The notes under the pieces are model-generated. The model saw only the letters and a program-made list of their open reading frames with translations, made no database searches and had not been told where the DNA came from. Positions 24,471-36,620 of a stretch of 64,000 nucleotides of DNA are shown here, one piece after another. The stretch spans positions 39,862,808 to 39,926,807 of the forward strand of contig OX155951.1 in the NCBI GenBank assembly GCA_944548615.1, given 5' to 3'. The stretch is from Micropterix aruncella (taxonomy: Eukaryota; Arthropoda; Insecta; Lepidoptera; Micropterigidae). Position 1 is the stretch's first letter, and the number at the start of each line of letters is the position of its first letter. The translations under genes and the position numbers were made by a program.

Positions 24471-25989
24471 CGCTGTTCCTATATTGGATTGTTCAAGTAC
24501 CACCTCGCATTTCGAGGACCAAGCCGTCTAGCATAGCCGCGATTGAGCACACAAAACCTTATAATGTAATTGCGGGTATAGTCCTTATCGTAGTAGATAT
24601 TATATGAATGCTGAGAAATGCTGATAAATTGAAAAATCCTTGAGAAGATAGAATAGCGAGTTTATTAATCACGTAGAATAAGAAATAACAAGAACGGAAA
24701 TGTTTGAAAATAAGATATACAAAGTCTGCCTAACTAGGCGGAGGCCCGTACCAAGGTAGACTCGACTATGTTAGTTGTAAATTGTGAATCGTGCGCACAA
24801 ATTTTAATATAATATAACTAATAAAATCATATTGGTCTAATAGCTCTAATAAATAGGCAGTGTGTATCTCATTTTTTAAAATCTAGATAACCGAATTATG
24901 TGTAACGGGACCTAATACTTTATAATATATATCTGAAATAAAATAACAATTGGAAAATATTCCTCTTGTCCTACTCTAACCTATTAGATTTTATATTAAG
25001 AGCCCTATCACATATTTTTTCCAGAAAGGCAAGAAAAGTGGATTTTTGGCGATCTAATTCCAAGAAATGAAGAGATTTCTACAAACTTTAATTACTGAAT
25101 TACCTGGACCATTTCTTGATGTTGACCATAGCGGCCTTTAATTTTAGATATAACGAATATTATTTACTTATTCAGCCCATTTTCCGAAAGTCGTTATTCG
25201 TAAAACGCTCGGAAGGCAAACTTTGAGCTCCTTAATACAGTAATATCACTACAACGAAAACCGTATACTATTTTTTTTTATGTCCGTAATGTATTCTTGA
25301 TGTACACTACGGCTTTATTTTTTCGTTTTTTGACCACATATCCAAGGTATACATTACTTACAATTACACAAAATTAAAAAAAAATCTTCCTGTATCATTC
25401 TAATTTTCTCAGAAATAAAATAAGATTCTTATATAATACTTATACTATATTAAAGTTCACTCTTTTAGCAATACGACATAATATAAATTATTGTCATTAG
25501 AAAGGAGAAAACACTGCAAAAAACAATTAGAAATTGTGTATATATTTGCTTGCGCAAGAGAAGAGCGCTCAGTGCCGCGGTTTTCTCCCAGGGTTGAATA
25601 GTTATTTATTTATTTATTTAGTTATTTATCCTATCTTTTATAGTTACATCCAAAAAAAATGCGTTCATTTTTTCAACTCATTTTAAAAGAATACCTACGC
25701 TATTTTGTAATAAGGCTCTTAAATAATTTGATAACTTTTTGAAACTAACTCTAACAAACACCGCAGTAGGATTTAAGAGACGAAAGATAATGAAAAAGAA
25801 GAAAAGACGAGGATAAAAGGGACAACAAAGATGAAGAAGAAAAATGCAGTAATGATCCACAAAGGTCGCTGCGGTAAGCAGTAGTTTTGTGCAATCTCAC
25901 ACTCCTCCAACTGTGCTTTTGTTTTAAATCTAAATATCGATATCGGTTTTTTTACGACTGCCCAACAAAGAAGGAATGTAATGTGTTCA
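24471..25989. other. AT-rich intergenic region
   Basis: No gene is supported. A CCTAACTAGGCGGAGGCC motif at about 24728 is weakly like 13028, probably an old LINE end. The 60- and 74-codon minus frames at 25.7-26.0 kb overlap each other and look like chance. Confidence 0.4.
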
Positions 25990-26385
25990 GGGTTCATATA
26001 TGTATGTTTTCTGTTTTTTATCCCACCGCTTAAACCGGTTTAAAAGTGTGTGATATTGTTAGAATCGTTATATCATCCTGAGTGTCATATAGTACCTATC
26101 CAATTAATAAGTAAGTATATGTCCATATATCCAAATGTCCAAAGGTCAATATATTATTATCAATATATCCTGTTTAGTGTCAAATGAAAGGTCTGATTGA
26201 GTACGAGTAAGTTCCAGAAATGTACATCTATCTATATGGATAAATCTATCTATATCCACAAAACTTTCTATATCCACAAATATTTAATAAAAAAACGGTA
26301 GTAAAAATGATTTTAAATACGAGGACAAAAGTTCACATTCTGTAACGGCAGTCGTGTTTTTCATTCTTTTTAATAGATTTACTTA
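25990..26385 (+). repeat. dispersed repeat family 2, copy c
   Basis: It shares TATTGTTAGAATCGTTAT, CCAAATGTCCAAAGGTCAA, CCACAAATATTTAAT and CTGTAACGGCAGTCGTG with the copy at 14240. A short local duplication (ATCTATATGG / ATCTATATCC) lies near 26230-26270. Confidence 0.65.
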
Positions 26386-27184
26386 TTACATCGAAATTGA
26401 TTAAATTTCATCGTGAAAGTATAATACAATTTTTGTTTTCCATAAATAACAACCTTGGCTTAAAGACTTCTAATCAATGTCTGCTGAATAAAAATCAAAA
26501 CGAGTGTTTTGATTTTTGTCTGTGTTTGTCTGTGAATTGTCTGTGTTTACGGTGCCTTATATAACAAGAATAAGCCGTACATACATCGTGGAATCTAATC
26601 CCGTATTTCCGATTGTATAGAGTTCTGCATGTTATAACGAAGTGTTTATATTATCTTTGGTTTTTAAGAGACCCAGTGCTGCTAACGGATGGGGTCAACG
26701 CGCTGACAACCATCAACACAATATTTTAATGTTGTATAACTTATTTTCATAATCTCAACCTTTGAACCATCCAATCAAACGCATCTGGTGGCCGTCAACA
26801 TTTTCTCGTTTGGGAAAAATGGTTCACCCCCACAGAGTCGATGAAGTCGGCATTGCAGGCGGGGAAATCGGCCTCGAAGTAAGAAATATAAACACGGTGA
26901 GCGCCACATCAGCGTTCTTGAGATAAAGTTGCATTGCATCGATTTGACCAGGCGCGAGTCGATGGGAGTTGGCAGCCTTCCAGCGCCGCGCACCTGCCTC
27001 TGCACTCTGTCAACGCTGCTAATGTTGAAAGATTTCCGAGCAGAATAGAAACATTACATTGACGATCGCTGGAATAGAACGATTACGTTAACTTGCATTT
27101 TATAGATATTGTTTATTTAATATTTAGATTTTCACCACTCCTCTGTCATTCATTATTTTAGGCTAAAGAAAGTTTATGGCGAGA
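26386..27184. other. intergenic with a CpG-rich block at 26760-27010
   Basis: The block stays open on the minus strand for 76 codons but shows no known domain. It could be a regulatory region. The rest is AT-rich and unassigned. Confidence 0.3.
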
Positions 27185-27830
27185 TGCTCTAATGCGTAAC
27201 ATTCAGAACAAGTACAGAAACAGAACGAAAATGAAAAAGATACAAGAAGTTGCAATTCCGAATCACTGTTCTTTTCCCCCACAGATGCTGGCGAAATATG
27301 CAGGGTTTTAAGTGGCCTAAAAGATACGAACACAACAGGTACTGATCAAATCTCGGTGAAAATTTTAAAGCAAAACATGGTCCACCTAGCATCCCCTTTA
27401 GCACATATAACTAACCTTAGCATAAGCACTGGTGTATTTCCAAATCACCTTAAAAAGTCTGTCATATGTCCCATCTACAAGGGTGGGGATAGAGAGGACG
27501 TCAGTTGTTATCGACCAATCAGCCTTTTAAATTCTATCTCAAAAACAATTGAAACAATTGCAAAGCAACGTTTGGTTAGTTTTTTGGAAACCAAAAAGTT
27601 ACTAGCGGCGAGGCAATTTGGTTTCAGATCCGGACGAGGTGCTCAGAATGCATTCCTATCCCTAACTACTTATAGACATGCATTGCGGTATTCTTGGATC
27701 TGGCCAAGGCCTTCGACACCGTCTCACATCGTATACTATTGAGTAAACTCCGAAATATCGAAGTGCGTGGCTTACCATTAAAATGTTTCCAAAATTAATA
27801 AAATTACCAAAACTAAACCTACCATAGGCG
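27185..27830 (+). pseudogene. Jockey-type LINE reverse transcriptase remnant
   Basis: The plus strand encodes in order ICRVLSGLKDTNTTGTDQIS, LSISTGVFPNHLKKSVICPI, YKGGDREDVSCYRPISLLNS, LVSFLETKKLLAARQFGFRS and, after a frameshift near 27690, AVFLDLAKAFDTVSHRILL-SKLRN. These are the finger and palm blocks of a non-LTR RT. The sequence stops before the FADD box and the C-terminus, so the copy is truncated at both ends. Confidence 0.85.
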
Positions 27831-28144
27831 GTCGTTAGTCCGGAATCCACTGCTCACCCCCAGAAGTGTAATAAAACTATATGATGGGCCCGACTTCGGT
27901 CGGCGAATTCCATTGCAGCTCCGTTTGTATTTTATTTATTTAATTTTATTTATAATAAAAACAACAATGATTTATAAGATTATTATAGTATTACTGGAGA
28001 AATAAGTGAACAATATATTTTATTATTTTAAGGGGGGGGGGGCGGGAAATGAAGCCGACAACCGTATGGCGAAATTAAAATGTGCGCGTAGTCGTATATC
28101 TAGAAATATTACTAAATCTGTACCTTTTCCCAGTGATTATATAG
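27831..28144. other. spacer, nothing assigned
   Basis: AT-rich, with a run of nine G at about 28033. Confidence 0.4.
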
Positions 28145-28757
28145 GGTATTAGATTTCTCAGTGCCATACTATGTTTCGGCAGATAGGATTTTACGCAACG
28201 TAATGTGTAGATGGCAAGCACAGTTCCAAATATTGATTAATCTTCTCTCATTTTTATGTGGCGGCGTTCGTGTACACAGTATGGCGCGCACTATAAATTG
28301 CGCTCTAGACACGCCAAGACGGTATCCAAGCTAGAAATAAAATAATATGTTAACAACGAATTTTTAAATCATAAATCCTATTTTAATATAATTTACATAC
28401 ATTTTTCAGTATTTAATTTGGCATACAGATTTCAATATGTAATAATTACTAATTTCAAAGTTCAGATAGAGTAATAGATGGCATTCTATCTCTCCGTATT
28501 ACATATGCTATGTAATCAGCTTATATGCAAATGCTATAGATGGCACTAGCAATTAAATGTTATTATTGTTATCATTGGTAAAATTATTGGGTTTTCATAA
28601 TCAATCAGAATTTTATAACGAACTATTTATTATCAATGTTTATAGATAACCAAATAATTTGCTAATAGTTTTGTCGGACAATGCTTTTAGCGCCACCTAC
28701 ATTTGGCAGGAGCAGAAGGGTTCCTAAACGTAGTATGGCATTGAGCAATCTAATACC
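28145..28757. mobile_element. TIR element of about 613 bp
   Basis: The left end GGTATTAGATTTCTCAGTGC and the right end, read on the minus strand, GGTATTAGATTGCTCAATGC are inverted repeats of about 35 bp continuing into CATACTA(T/C)GTTT. Flanking TATA on both sides could be the target duplication. No transposase is found. Related single ends occur at 18300 and 30423. Confidence 0.7.
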
Positions 28758-29889
28758 GTATATAATGATGCCATAAGTTTACAAATATTATACCAATTTA
28801 AATGATAATTATACTTTTAGTTTTTAAATGTACGATTTAATTTAATTTCATGATTAAACATTTAACTGACTACTTTGTATATAAACAGTGTTTACTACGT
28901 ATCTATACCAATTGATTGCTATTTCTATTTTGATAATCTATTTCTATTTTGATTATCTATCATTTTACTGAATATTCTAGTTATTATGATGAGTAACTTT
29001 TAGTAGGTACCCATTGTCTATTTTATTGACTATTTTAATTAATAGGGTTTTATTTTGTTTTGTAATAGGATTTTACGATGAATAACTTTTAGTAGGTTCC
29101 AACGTTTTTAGGATACTACTTCTTTTCAAACTAACAGCTAAATTCTTGACTACCTATGCAATATAAGTAAATATTAGAGTAGTAATGAGACTGACTACCT
29201 AACACAAATACTTTGATACATCCAAGAGCGGTTTGTAGCCACCAATTGGACACGACGTAAATGTAATGTAATCAATAGTTTTACCTATAACTAGCTGTCA
29301 TTTCAGCGTTATCATATGCAACGAAATAATAATATGTAACTAAATAAACATAATATGTCAAAGGCGGTGGATGATGGGAACGTAGGTGGAATGCGCTAGA
29401 CATGCATGCAGATACGGTGCATATCTCTTTACGATCGGGACCATCAGGCGATATTGCAGCCTAGCCAAGACGCGAATATATCGCCCCGGGCTCTCAACCC
29501 CGCATATTGAATGCAGCCGAGACACATTTCACATCGCCTCCTGGCCCCTCCGGCTGCTCCATTAGATCTTTGTGGCTTCACGGGGCGGCAGCCGCACAAC
29601 GAAAACATCACCCTAATATTCTGATATTCTACACCACGTCTTTGTCTCACTCATGGATTACAAAACTGACTAAATATTAGAAAGTCTCATCTCTAGCTCA
29701 GAGATATTGATGACATGCACCCAATTATGAACACTCTCGATATTCAACCGCGTTTGGCGAGTGAAAAGCGAGAATCGCTTGAAATGGTATTATGAACACT
29801 CTCGCTAACGCTATCGAAATGTAACAACCGTTCCACCGATGTCCTATCGCTACTCAAATCATAGAAAATCATACAGAAACCCGACTGAT
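28758..29889. other. intergenic with a CpG-rich block at 29390-29640
   Basis: The block is distinct from its AT-rich surroundings and is open on the minus strand for 68 codons without a recognised motif. At 29727 and 29791 TTATGAACACTCTCG occurs twice, possibly element ends. Confidence 0.35.
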
Positions 29890-30035
29890 TACAAATTAAT
29901 AAAAAGAATAAAAAAACACGACTGCCGTTACAAAAAGTGAACTGTTGTAATTATAATTATTTTTATTATTGTTTTTTTTTATGAAATATTGGTGGTTCAT
30001 GTATTTATCAATATAGATACATGTATTTTTCCGAA
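29890..30035 (-). repeat. dispersed repeat family 2, copy d (inverted)
   Basis: The minus strand carries the CCACCAATATTTCATAAAAA block and the terminal TGTAACGGCAGTCGTG. A further short piece is at about 3510-3560. Confidence 0.6.
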
Positions 30036-30789
30036 ATGTTTAAAACGCCATTTATAGGGCTACCGAACATAACAGAAGATTAATAAACGATTGGAACTAT
30101 GAGTGTCATCAGTACACATTGGGTTTCGTAACGGAAATGGAATGGAACATAATGGAAATTTACTATAATAATTTGTAGGTAATAATTCAAATTATAATTA
30201 TTATTTTTGTTAATTTGTCTAAACCTTAATAATTTTTCGATTTGTTTTGAAGTGAAGTGATCCACTTGTGAAGTGAAAGTATATTTAATTGTACATCACA
30301 TAAAATAAAGTGTACATCAAATAAATCGGTAAACTGTACATTACATAAAAAAATACCTGTCAGATTTTGTACGACCTAATTACAGTTTGCAATAAATAAA
30401 TTATTATTATAATAAAATAATAACTGCCAAATCGTAGTACGGCATTAAGCAATCTACTACCCTATATACTCAATGGTTGCATATAAGTTTATCTATATCA
30501 TATCTACAAACTGTATTATTATCATTTTTTGCATATATTTTTTTGAGCCCAATCACTTATCTATCAGATTGCTCAACCGTTTCCTGTTGAGTTATATTTA
30601 TATATTTGGTTTATTTTTTTAAGTTTGTAAAAGTCGATACTGATATTTCGGCTGATTTTGCGTTCGGACACGTCCTGTCAGTTTATAAATAGTCGTTACT
30701 TCTCCGGACAACAAACAGGTGGTAAACGTATTGAGTCATAAAGCTGCGAACGACTAGCTCCATTTTAAACGTTAAGCGACTGCAAAACC
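30036..30789. other. AT-rich spacer with a solo TIR
   Basis: At 30423-30465 a lone end (GTAGTACGGCATTAAGCAAT) matches the right terminus of the 28145 element. Three diverged TGTACATYACATAAA units lie at 30290-30350. No gene is seen. Confidence 0.45.
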
Positions 30790-31075
30790 GTTAAAATGTT
30801 TACGAACGCATTCAAATTTACTTCAACGACGTCGCGGCGCAGGGGAGAAGGCAAGGGTTATCCGAGTCGCGAACGGGGCAGTAAAACATATCGCGCTCAG
30901 TATTCAGGATGCGTCCGCGGCGGCTCCTTTAAATTGAAAAAACAAGATGTCGCCGTCGGCGTCGCGACGCCTTCTCGGAAATGTATCAGGAATACTACAA
31001 CATTGCAGGTGTCACGACGCTAGAGCGTCGCGTCGAGCCTCGTAAATAACGCGCGAGCCACATCCACCATCGAGG
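30790..31075. other. CpG-rich block, coding status unclear
   Basis: The stretch contains many CG dinucleotides (GTCGCGGCGC, GCGTCGCGTCGAG) and one plus-strand frame from ATG at 30796 for 75 codons (MFTNAFKFTSTTSRRRGEG...). No domain is recognised. A promoter, first exon or regulatory DNA is as likely as a small protein. Confidence 0.3.
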
Positions 31076-31536
31076 TAGTTTTGGAAATAGAGAGGAATTG
31101 TGCACAAAAAAAATATACAAATGAAGTAGATGCGCAGTACGGATTAAGACGTGAGATCGCTGATATATCTTTGAAATCACAATTAATTATATATCCTAAT
31201 GGGAGTTGTATTTTAAATATATACTACTGTAGGAAAATATCAGTCATCAAAGCTTAAAATAATAATAATTAACGATGTTTAATTCTTAGTACGAAAAAAA
31301 TGCACTTTCACAGAGGAAATGACAATTACTGTTTACAGTATTCTATGGACGTAAATTAAATTATTTCACACGGTATTCGTATTGACGTTGAGATGTTTAT
31401 GGCGTTGAAATATTCTGAGGATTTAACGGATATAAAAGAGCACTATTTAATAAATAAATTTTCTTTGTCAACATAATCAACTGATAATTCGCTCTCTTCT
31501 CCCTATTATATTAAAACGGTTTAAATAATAACATTT
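31076..31536. other. spacer, nothing assigned
   Basis: AT-rich with no exon or repeat recognised. Confidence 0.4.
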
Positions 31537-32315
31537 GGCCCCTATTCCGTTTCTCGCAGGTGCCTAAATTGGGGTCTAAAAAGGCGCTAAAACGACGCTT
31601 AATTTTGAAGTGACGTTTTGGTATTCCCTTTCATGGGTCCTAACTGACGCGTGCTTACGCAGGGATCATCAGGTGCCTAATTTGACGTTAAGCATCGTCG
31701 AGACCCTTTTTGGTATTCCGTTTCTACAACTGTCATGGCGGATGGGTCTTGTTCGGGGTCTTATCTATTAACGCTCTAAAATCGATCAGTCTTCGTCAGA
31801 TAGCAGTGTAACTTGTTTTTGCTTGTGATTCCGAAGACTTTTCGTGTTGCAATTTTCAAAGATGTTTGCTCAGCATTAGTTTTTAAATCGAAGAAGGGAT
31901 GATTAGCGCAGATTATCATATGTAAATGTTTATTCCTATCAAAATCCTGTGTATTTTTTTGTATGTTATGATAAAATATCATCCTGTATATACTTGTGTA
32001 TGCACTTCTTATTATTGTTTAGGCACATTCTTCTTATTACTTATTATTGTTTGCCGTTTTATTTCAAACAAACGAAAACGCGAATTGACACACACGAAAC
32101 GGCGCGGCGGCGAGCGATCGGGCGATTGACCGCGCGGCGAGCTGTCAAAATTAAGACTCCGCCTTAGAACGGCCGTAGACAAAACGGAAATTTTAAGATT
32201 TAAGACCGATTCTTAATTCTGATGAAACGGAATACCAACAAAATAACGAAGGTGCTTAAGTTCTTAATTTTTAGCACCAGCTTAGTTTAAGCCCGCAAGA
32301 AACGGAATACGGGCC
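31537..32315. mobile_element. TIR element with GGCCC-TATTCCGTTTC ends
   Basis: The left end GGCCCCTATTCCGTTTCTCG is mirrored by the right end, which on the minus strand reads GGCCCGTATTCCGTTTCTTG. Subterminal TATTCC-type motifs recur inside (31620, 31711, 32229). Ends of this look are common in Harbinger-like elements, but the target duplication could not be fixed, so the class is tentative. No transposase is recognised in the short inner frames. Confidence 0.7.
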
Positions 32316-33412
32316 ATTGTGTTTTTCTCCTCTGTATAGGTACATCCTCCAGGTACAAGGACAACCTAAAATAAGGACTCTGGATTCGTGAAAAGAATTA
32401 CTCAATCATCTACGGCCACGTCTAGATAAGTTATACTTCTATTTTGTGATACCTACTCTACATTTGCCCAATACCAATTCGATGTTAGTGCTATTAGCTT
32501 AAACCACTAGTTGTTTTAGTGACCAAAACAGATCGTTATAAGTTCGCCTAGAATAGTTAGTAGGCTACTTTTATATGGGGAAATATCTCCTGAGTATTAA
32601 TGTCGACTATTAAAACTTCGATCTATTAAAACATAAAATCGAGTGTAGCTGCCTGACAGCGGGCTATTGTGGTATCAGTATCTAGTTATTTAATTTCACT
32701 ACACCCCTATCTGGGTGTAGATATTATATTCCCAATTAATGTTGAAAAATAGGTTGTGTCACCCCAATACTTTGTCAGCAAACAGCCAGGTAACTACTTA
32801 ATTCATCTGAATATTCATTTCGTAAATAAAGTCGATAAACAGTTGGGAAAAATTCCTGTTAATATGCGACGCAATGCAATAAAAAATTCAAACAAGATTT
32901 TAGGAATTAAAAATAAATTACAAATCACTAATGGGACTAATAACAAAAGAATTTAACTACAGAACTACAAGAATTTAACTACAGAAAATATAATCTATTA
33001 AATGTATCCATTAAAGTTACAAATTATGTAAGATTTCTCAAGTAAATATATATCTTATTTCTTCTCTGAACTTGTAAAAATTTTGAAATTTTGAATAATG
33101 AATATTATCGGCCAAGCAAAATTTTCGAGCTTTGTAGTCAGGTATGCGTGAATAATGATTTAATTTTCGGGTAATATTCGAAAGGTATAAAGGTATATAT
33201 AATAATCATTTTTCAGGAACTACACTAAAGCCTATTTAAAATTTGCAAACATCCTTCCCTCCTCTGCGATTCCTTTTCTTATTAATAACAGTTTGGTTTT
33301 CGGGCACGACTGTCGACTGTAGCATTAAAAGTCGACGTATCGAATCTATTCCAGTTTCGTTGTATTCAAACTACTGCAAAAGTTATTAAATGGGTAGGAC
33401 GATTCAAAAATA
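32316..33412. other. intergenic, nothing assigned
   Basis: The GTGTCACCCCAA motif at 32757 recurs near 39 (plus) and, inverted, at 54725, suggesting another dispersed repeat. The 66-codon frame at 32756-32956 is not recognised. Confidence 0.35.
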
Positions 33413-34440
33413 GTTAGTGGTATATTTTGAGACCTATCAAAAGCATTTGACTGCGTTTACTACAATATTCTACTGAGTAAATTATCACTCTATGGGATCA
33501 GAGACTAAACCTAATTCAATGATATATGAAAAAAAAGGATCAAACGACAGAAATAAAGGAAACAAGAAGCCAACCGATTCTTGTAACCTAAGATGCATTT
33601 TAAGGTTCAATTTTAGGTACATTTTTATTCGTAGTATACATCACAATGTACGTCATCGGAGAATTATGCCATTACACTGTTTTCAATTAACGCATCTCTT
33701 ATGTTCCGTGGTAAGTATATGATGTCATAAAAACAGATTTATACTCACGATTGATAGAACTTTGATTTAATTTAATGCCAATAAATAACATCCTAATATT
33801 ATATTATGTACAACTAAAAATTATTAATTTTCGCTTAAGGCATACTAACACAGACTAATTGAATTTCACGAAAATTTTCAAATTTAACATAAGAATTGTC
33901 AGTAAACTACAATGTAATAAGTACATTGATCTATTATCAAGTAAGTTACATAGTTCAAAGTACTGTATAAAAATAATCAGAACTCTTCGAATATATTATG
34001 ACTATTCCAGCTTATTAATGACGTACTACTATATTTGGGAAATGACGCAACTAGTAACATAATATTCCTTTTGCTATAGAGAGCACTGCGCAGTATGTAT
34101 GTATATGGTAACGTTCAGGGTCTCATGTAAAGAATATTTCAGTAAGGCAGTGATAATTCGACGTTTATATACTAGTATGCCAGACATATCTTAATATCTT
34201 ATATTTTAATGTATTCCAAACAGCCTAACAGAAAGTTTATCGAATGCTGCCATTCTCTCTCACCATACCCGCGGTAGCTTCCTTTTATACGTACCTCGAG
34301 AAAAACTGGAATAAGTACCGACAAGCTACTCATAACCTCAGCATTAAATTTTACAAACTCCTCTCTACCACTATTAAAAGGCTGAACGACAAAAAAATAA
34401 GTAGATCCTGATAGGTTAACCTTTCTATGATCTCACCGAA
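33413..34440 (+). pseudogene. Jockey-type LINE RT remnant
   Basis: The plus strand contains DLSKAFDCVYYNILLSKLSL-YGIRD at about 33430-33510, the palm block with the first catalytic Asp. After decayed sequence the C-terminal part follows: YIDLLSSKLHSSKYCIKIIR near 33920, RESCKEYF-like sequence near 34110, and HHTRGSFLLYVPREKLE with IKFYKLL-TTIKRLNDKKI near 34260-34400. Many stops and an internal deletion (no FADD box) make it inactive. Confidence 0.65.
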
Positions 34441-34549
34441 TTTAAGGGCCACGACTTTTCAAGCATTGTTTACATTTAAATTGTAGTATTATATAAGCAA
34501 TATACATGTTCATCGTCTGACTATATTGCTTTAATTAATATAGTACATA

Positions 34550-34853
34550 CAGGTCGTCCCAAAACTCAACGTTATTTTTTTCCAAAACCATTGGCACTAT
34601 ATATTTTATTGTAATGCGATTATAAGCAGGACTACTCACGGTCACGTAAAATTAAAAAAATCTAAGTATACCTAATTTTGTAGCCGCAGCACCAGAAAAA
34701 CTAATATAAGCTGTCGATTTTTTCAAAATTTATAAAAGTGCCATTATTTCGAAAACTAATGATTTTGTTACTAAGGTTTGTTTGTTATTCTGGTCAGTTA
34801 TGAGATGGCCTGTCAGCCCCCCAAGGAATATCGTTGAGTTTTGGGACGACCTG
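34550..34853. mobile_element. TA-target MITE with perfect TIRs
   Basis: A 304-bp element has perfect 22-bp inverted ends beginning CAGGTCGTCCCAAAACTC and flanking TA on both sides (34548-34549 and 34854-34855), as in Tc1/mariner insertions. It is non-coding. The identical ends suggest a fairly recent insertion. Confidence 0.85.
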
Positions 34854-34855
34854 TA

Positions 34856-35489
34856 TAGCAACAGTCATTGAAACGTATCTACCTATTAACTATGTCTTAA
34901 TTATTTTAACCGTCTACCATGCAACATAAAATACAATAGCAATCTCAGAACGTTCCAAAAACTTTTAAAGAATTTTTTTACAACCAATACGTTTTACTCT
35001 ATTGAGGAATTTATAAATTTTACAAAATGACTTTTTTTACAGCCCCTTTATTTTAATGTAATGCGTATACTGATTATTTCATTTGTTGATTGTTTTAACT
35101 TGAATTAATAATTTTATTGATTGTTTTAGTTATATGGTATCATATATTTAAATGTAATTACAATGTATTTAGATTCTTCTTGGACAAAACATTATAAAAA
35201 TTAGTTTGTTTGATTATGTGATTATTGATGATTATTGCTTGTGTTTATATTGATTATTTTAATTGTTGATAGTTTTAGTTTTACTGATTGCGCCTTATAT
35301 AGCTTCTTCTTTATGAAGTTTCTTCTGAAACAAAATGTTGTATGCTCTCTGGGCAGTTTTGTTAATTAAACATTGTATGTTTTTTAATAATTCCCACAAT
35401 AAAGAACTATTCTATTCTATTCTGGCTACCTATTATCAAATATAATCCTTAATGATTTAAAAATGTATTCGTCTTGCGATCATCTTAAT
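34856..35489. other. AT-rich spacer
   Basis: No gene is seen. Repeated TTTTAATTGTTGAT/GATTGTTTTAGTT phrases occur at about 35080-35290. Confidence 0.4.
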
Positions 35490-35580
35490 TATACAGGGTT
35501 GTGCAGGGAAACAGGAAACTTTGAACGTTATGGTAGGCAATATCGAAGCGTCGGAAGTTGTTTTTAACCGATGCGTAGCT

Positions 35581-36280
35581 GCTCGTAATATAAAATCGAA
35601 GATGTTTGACATTATAAATAGGATAGAAAACGAATTTACCTCGTGAAGTTTGTAGCACCCGACGTTTCGGTGACGTTGCAGCCGCCGTTGTCCAGGGTAG
35701 ACTGAAGAGCTGTCCACCCGTTGTTTTGCGGGTAGGCTGCATACCGCTGCCGCCACTGCGTAGTTTATAACGGTGGTGGGGGGGGCGGGCTCTGAGCGCG
35801 CGAATTTTGAAAATTCGCCTTGCACACAACACTCACTGAATCCTGTCCTACGTCCTTGCGTTCGGCGTTCGGCGTCGAAAACAATTTAAGAAGAGGGTAG
35901 AAGACGTAGAAGAGAGTTTGTAACCGTCGTCACTATTGAAGTTCGGGGTTCTTCTTATTTCTATAGAGACGACGGTTACAAACTCTCTTCTACGTGGAAC
36001 CCTCTTCTTAAAATGTTCCCGCCGCCGAACGCCGAACGCAAGGACGTAAGACAGGATACAGTGAGTGTTGTGTGCAAGAGGGATTTTCAAAATTCGCGCG
36101 TTCCGAGCCCGGTCCCCAACAACGTTATAACCTACGCAGTGGCGGCAGCGGTATGCGGCCCACCCGCAAAACAACGGAATGACAGCTCTTCAGTCTACCC
36201 TGGACAACGGCGGCTGCAAGGTCACCGAAACGTCAGGTGCTACAAATTTTACGCTGTAAATTCGTTTTCTATCCTATTTA
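35581..36280. mobile_element. head-to-head Penelope-like 3' fragments (foldback)
   Basis: Two arms of about 320 bp (35612-35931 and 35968-36283) are inverted copies. Each, read outward, encodes the end of a Penelope-like element protein (FNSDDGYKLSST on the minus arm, RDDGYKLSSTWNPLLK on the plus arm), then the 3' non-coding region with CCGAAACGTC(G/A)GGTGCTAC. The insert is flanked by a 12-bp direct repeat CGATGCGTAGCT (35569-35580, 36281-36292), best read as a target-site duplication. It lies inside a TA-target transposon. Related arms are at 42000-42330 and 45755-45935. Confidence 0.75.
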
Positions 36281-36309
36281 CGATGCGTAGCTATGGTTAA
36301 ATCATTGCG

Positions 36310-36620
36310 ATTTAGTTTTCATGAAGAATTGGAGTGGGGCGGAACGTGATATCGCCGTGAGAGCGATTTACAAGCGAGGTAATAGTGAGACTACTGCGCA
36401 AAGGAGATTTTGACAGGATTACTTGTTAGGACGTCACGGACGTTTTCTATCTGCTCATCCTATTACAACGTGGAAGCGTAATTTTGAAGAATCTGGGTCA
36501 GACTTTAAAAGAAAGCCTCTTGGTGGCGTTAGAGCGGTACGCACCCCAGAGAACATTGCAGCTGCTCAAGTTTCCATCGAGAGGAAACTCGCCGCTCCGT
36601 TTGACAACACCTATCTGCGC
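36310..36620 (+). pseudogene. DUF4817-like helix-turn-helix gene remnant
   Basis: The plus strand reads MKNWSGAERDIAVRAIYKRG-NSETTAQRRF, a stop, QDYLLGRHGRFLSAHPITTW-KRNFEESGSDFKRK and GGVRAVRTPENIAAAQVSIE. This is the N-terminal DNA-binding module (DUF4817 type) found in many insect Tc1/mariner-like transposase genes. The reading ends abruptly after IERKLAAPF, and no DDE catalytic region follows before the right TIR. One in-frame TGA and the missing C-terminus make it non-functional. Confidence 0.75.

Noticed and set aside
35457..36300. Several overlapping frames of 95-122 codons
   Set aside because: They are readings of the inverted Penelope-like arms and of their 3' non-coding region, not separate genes.
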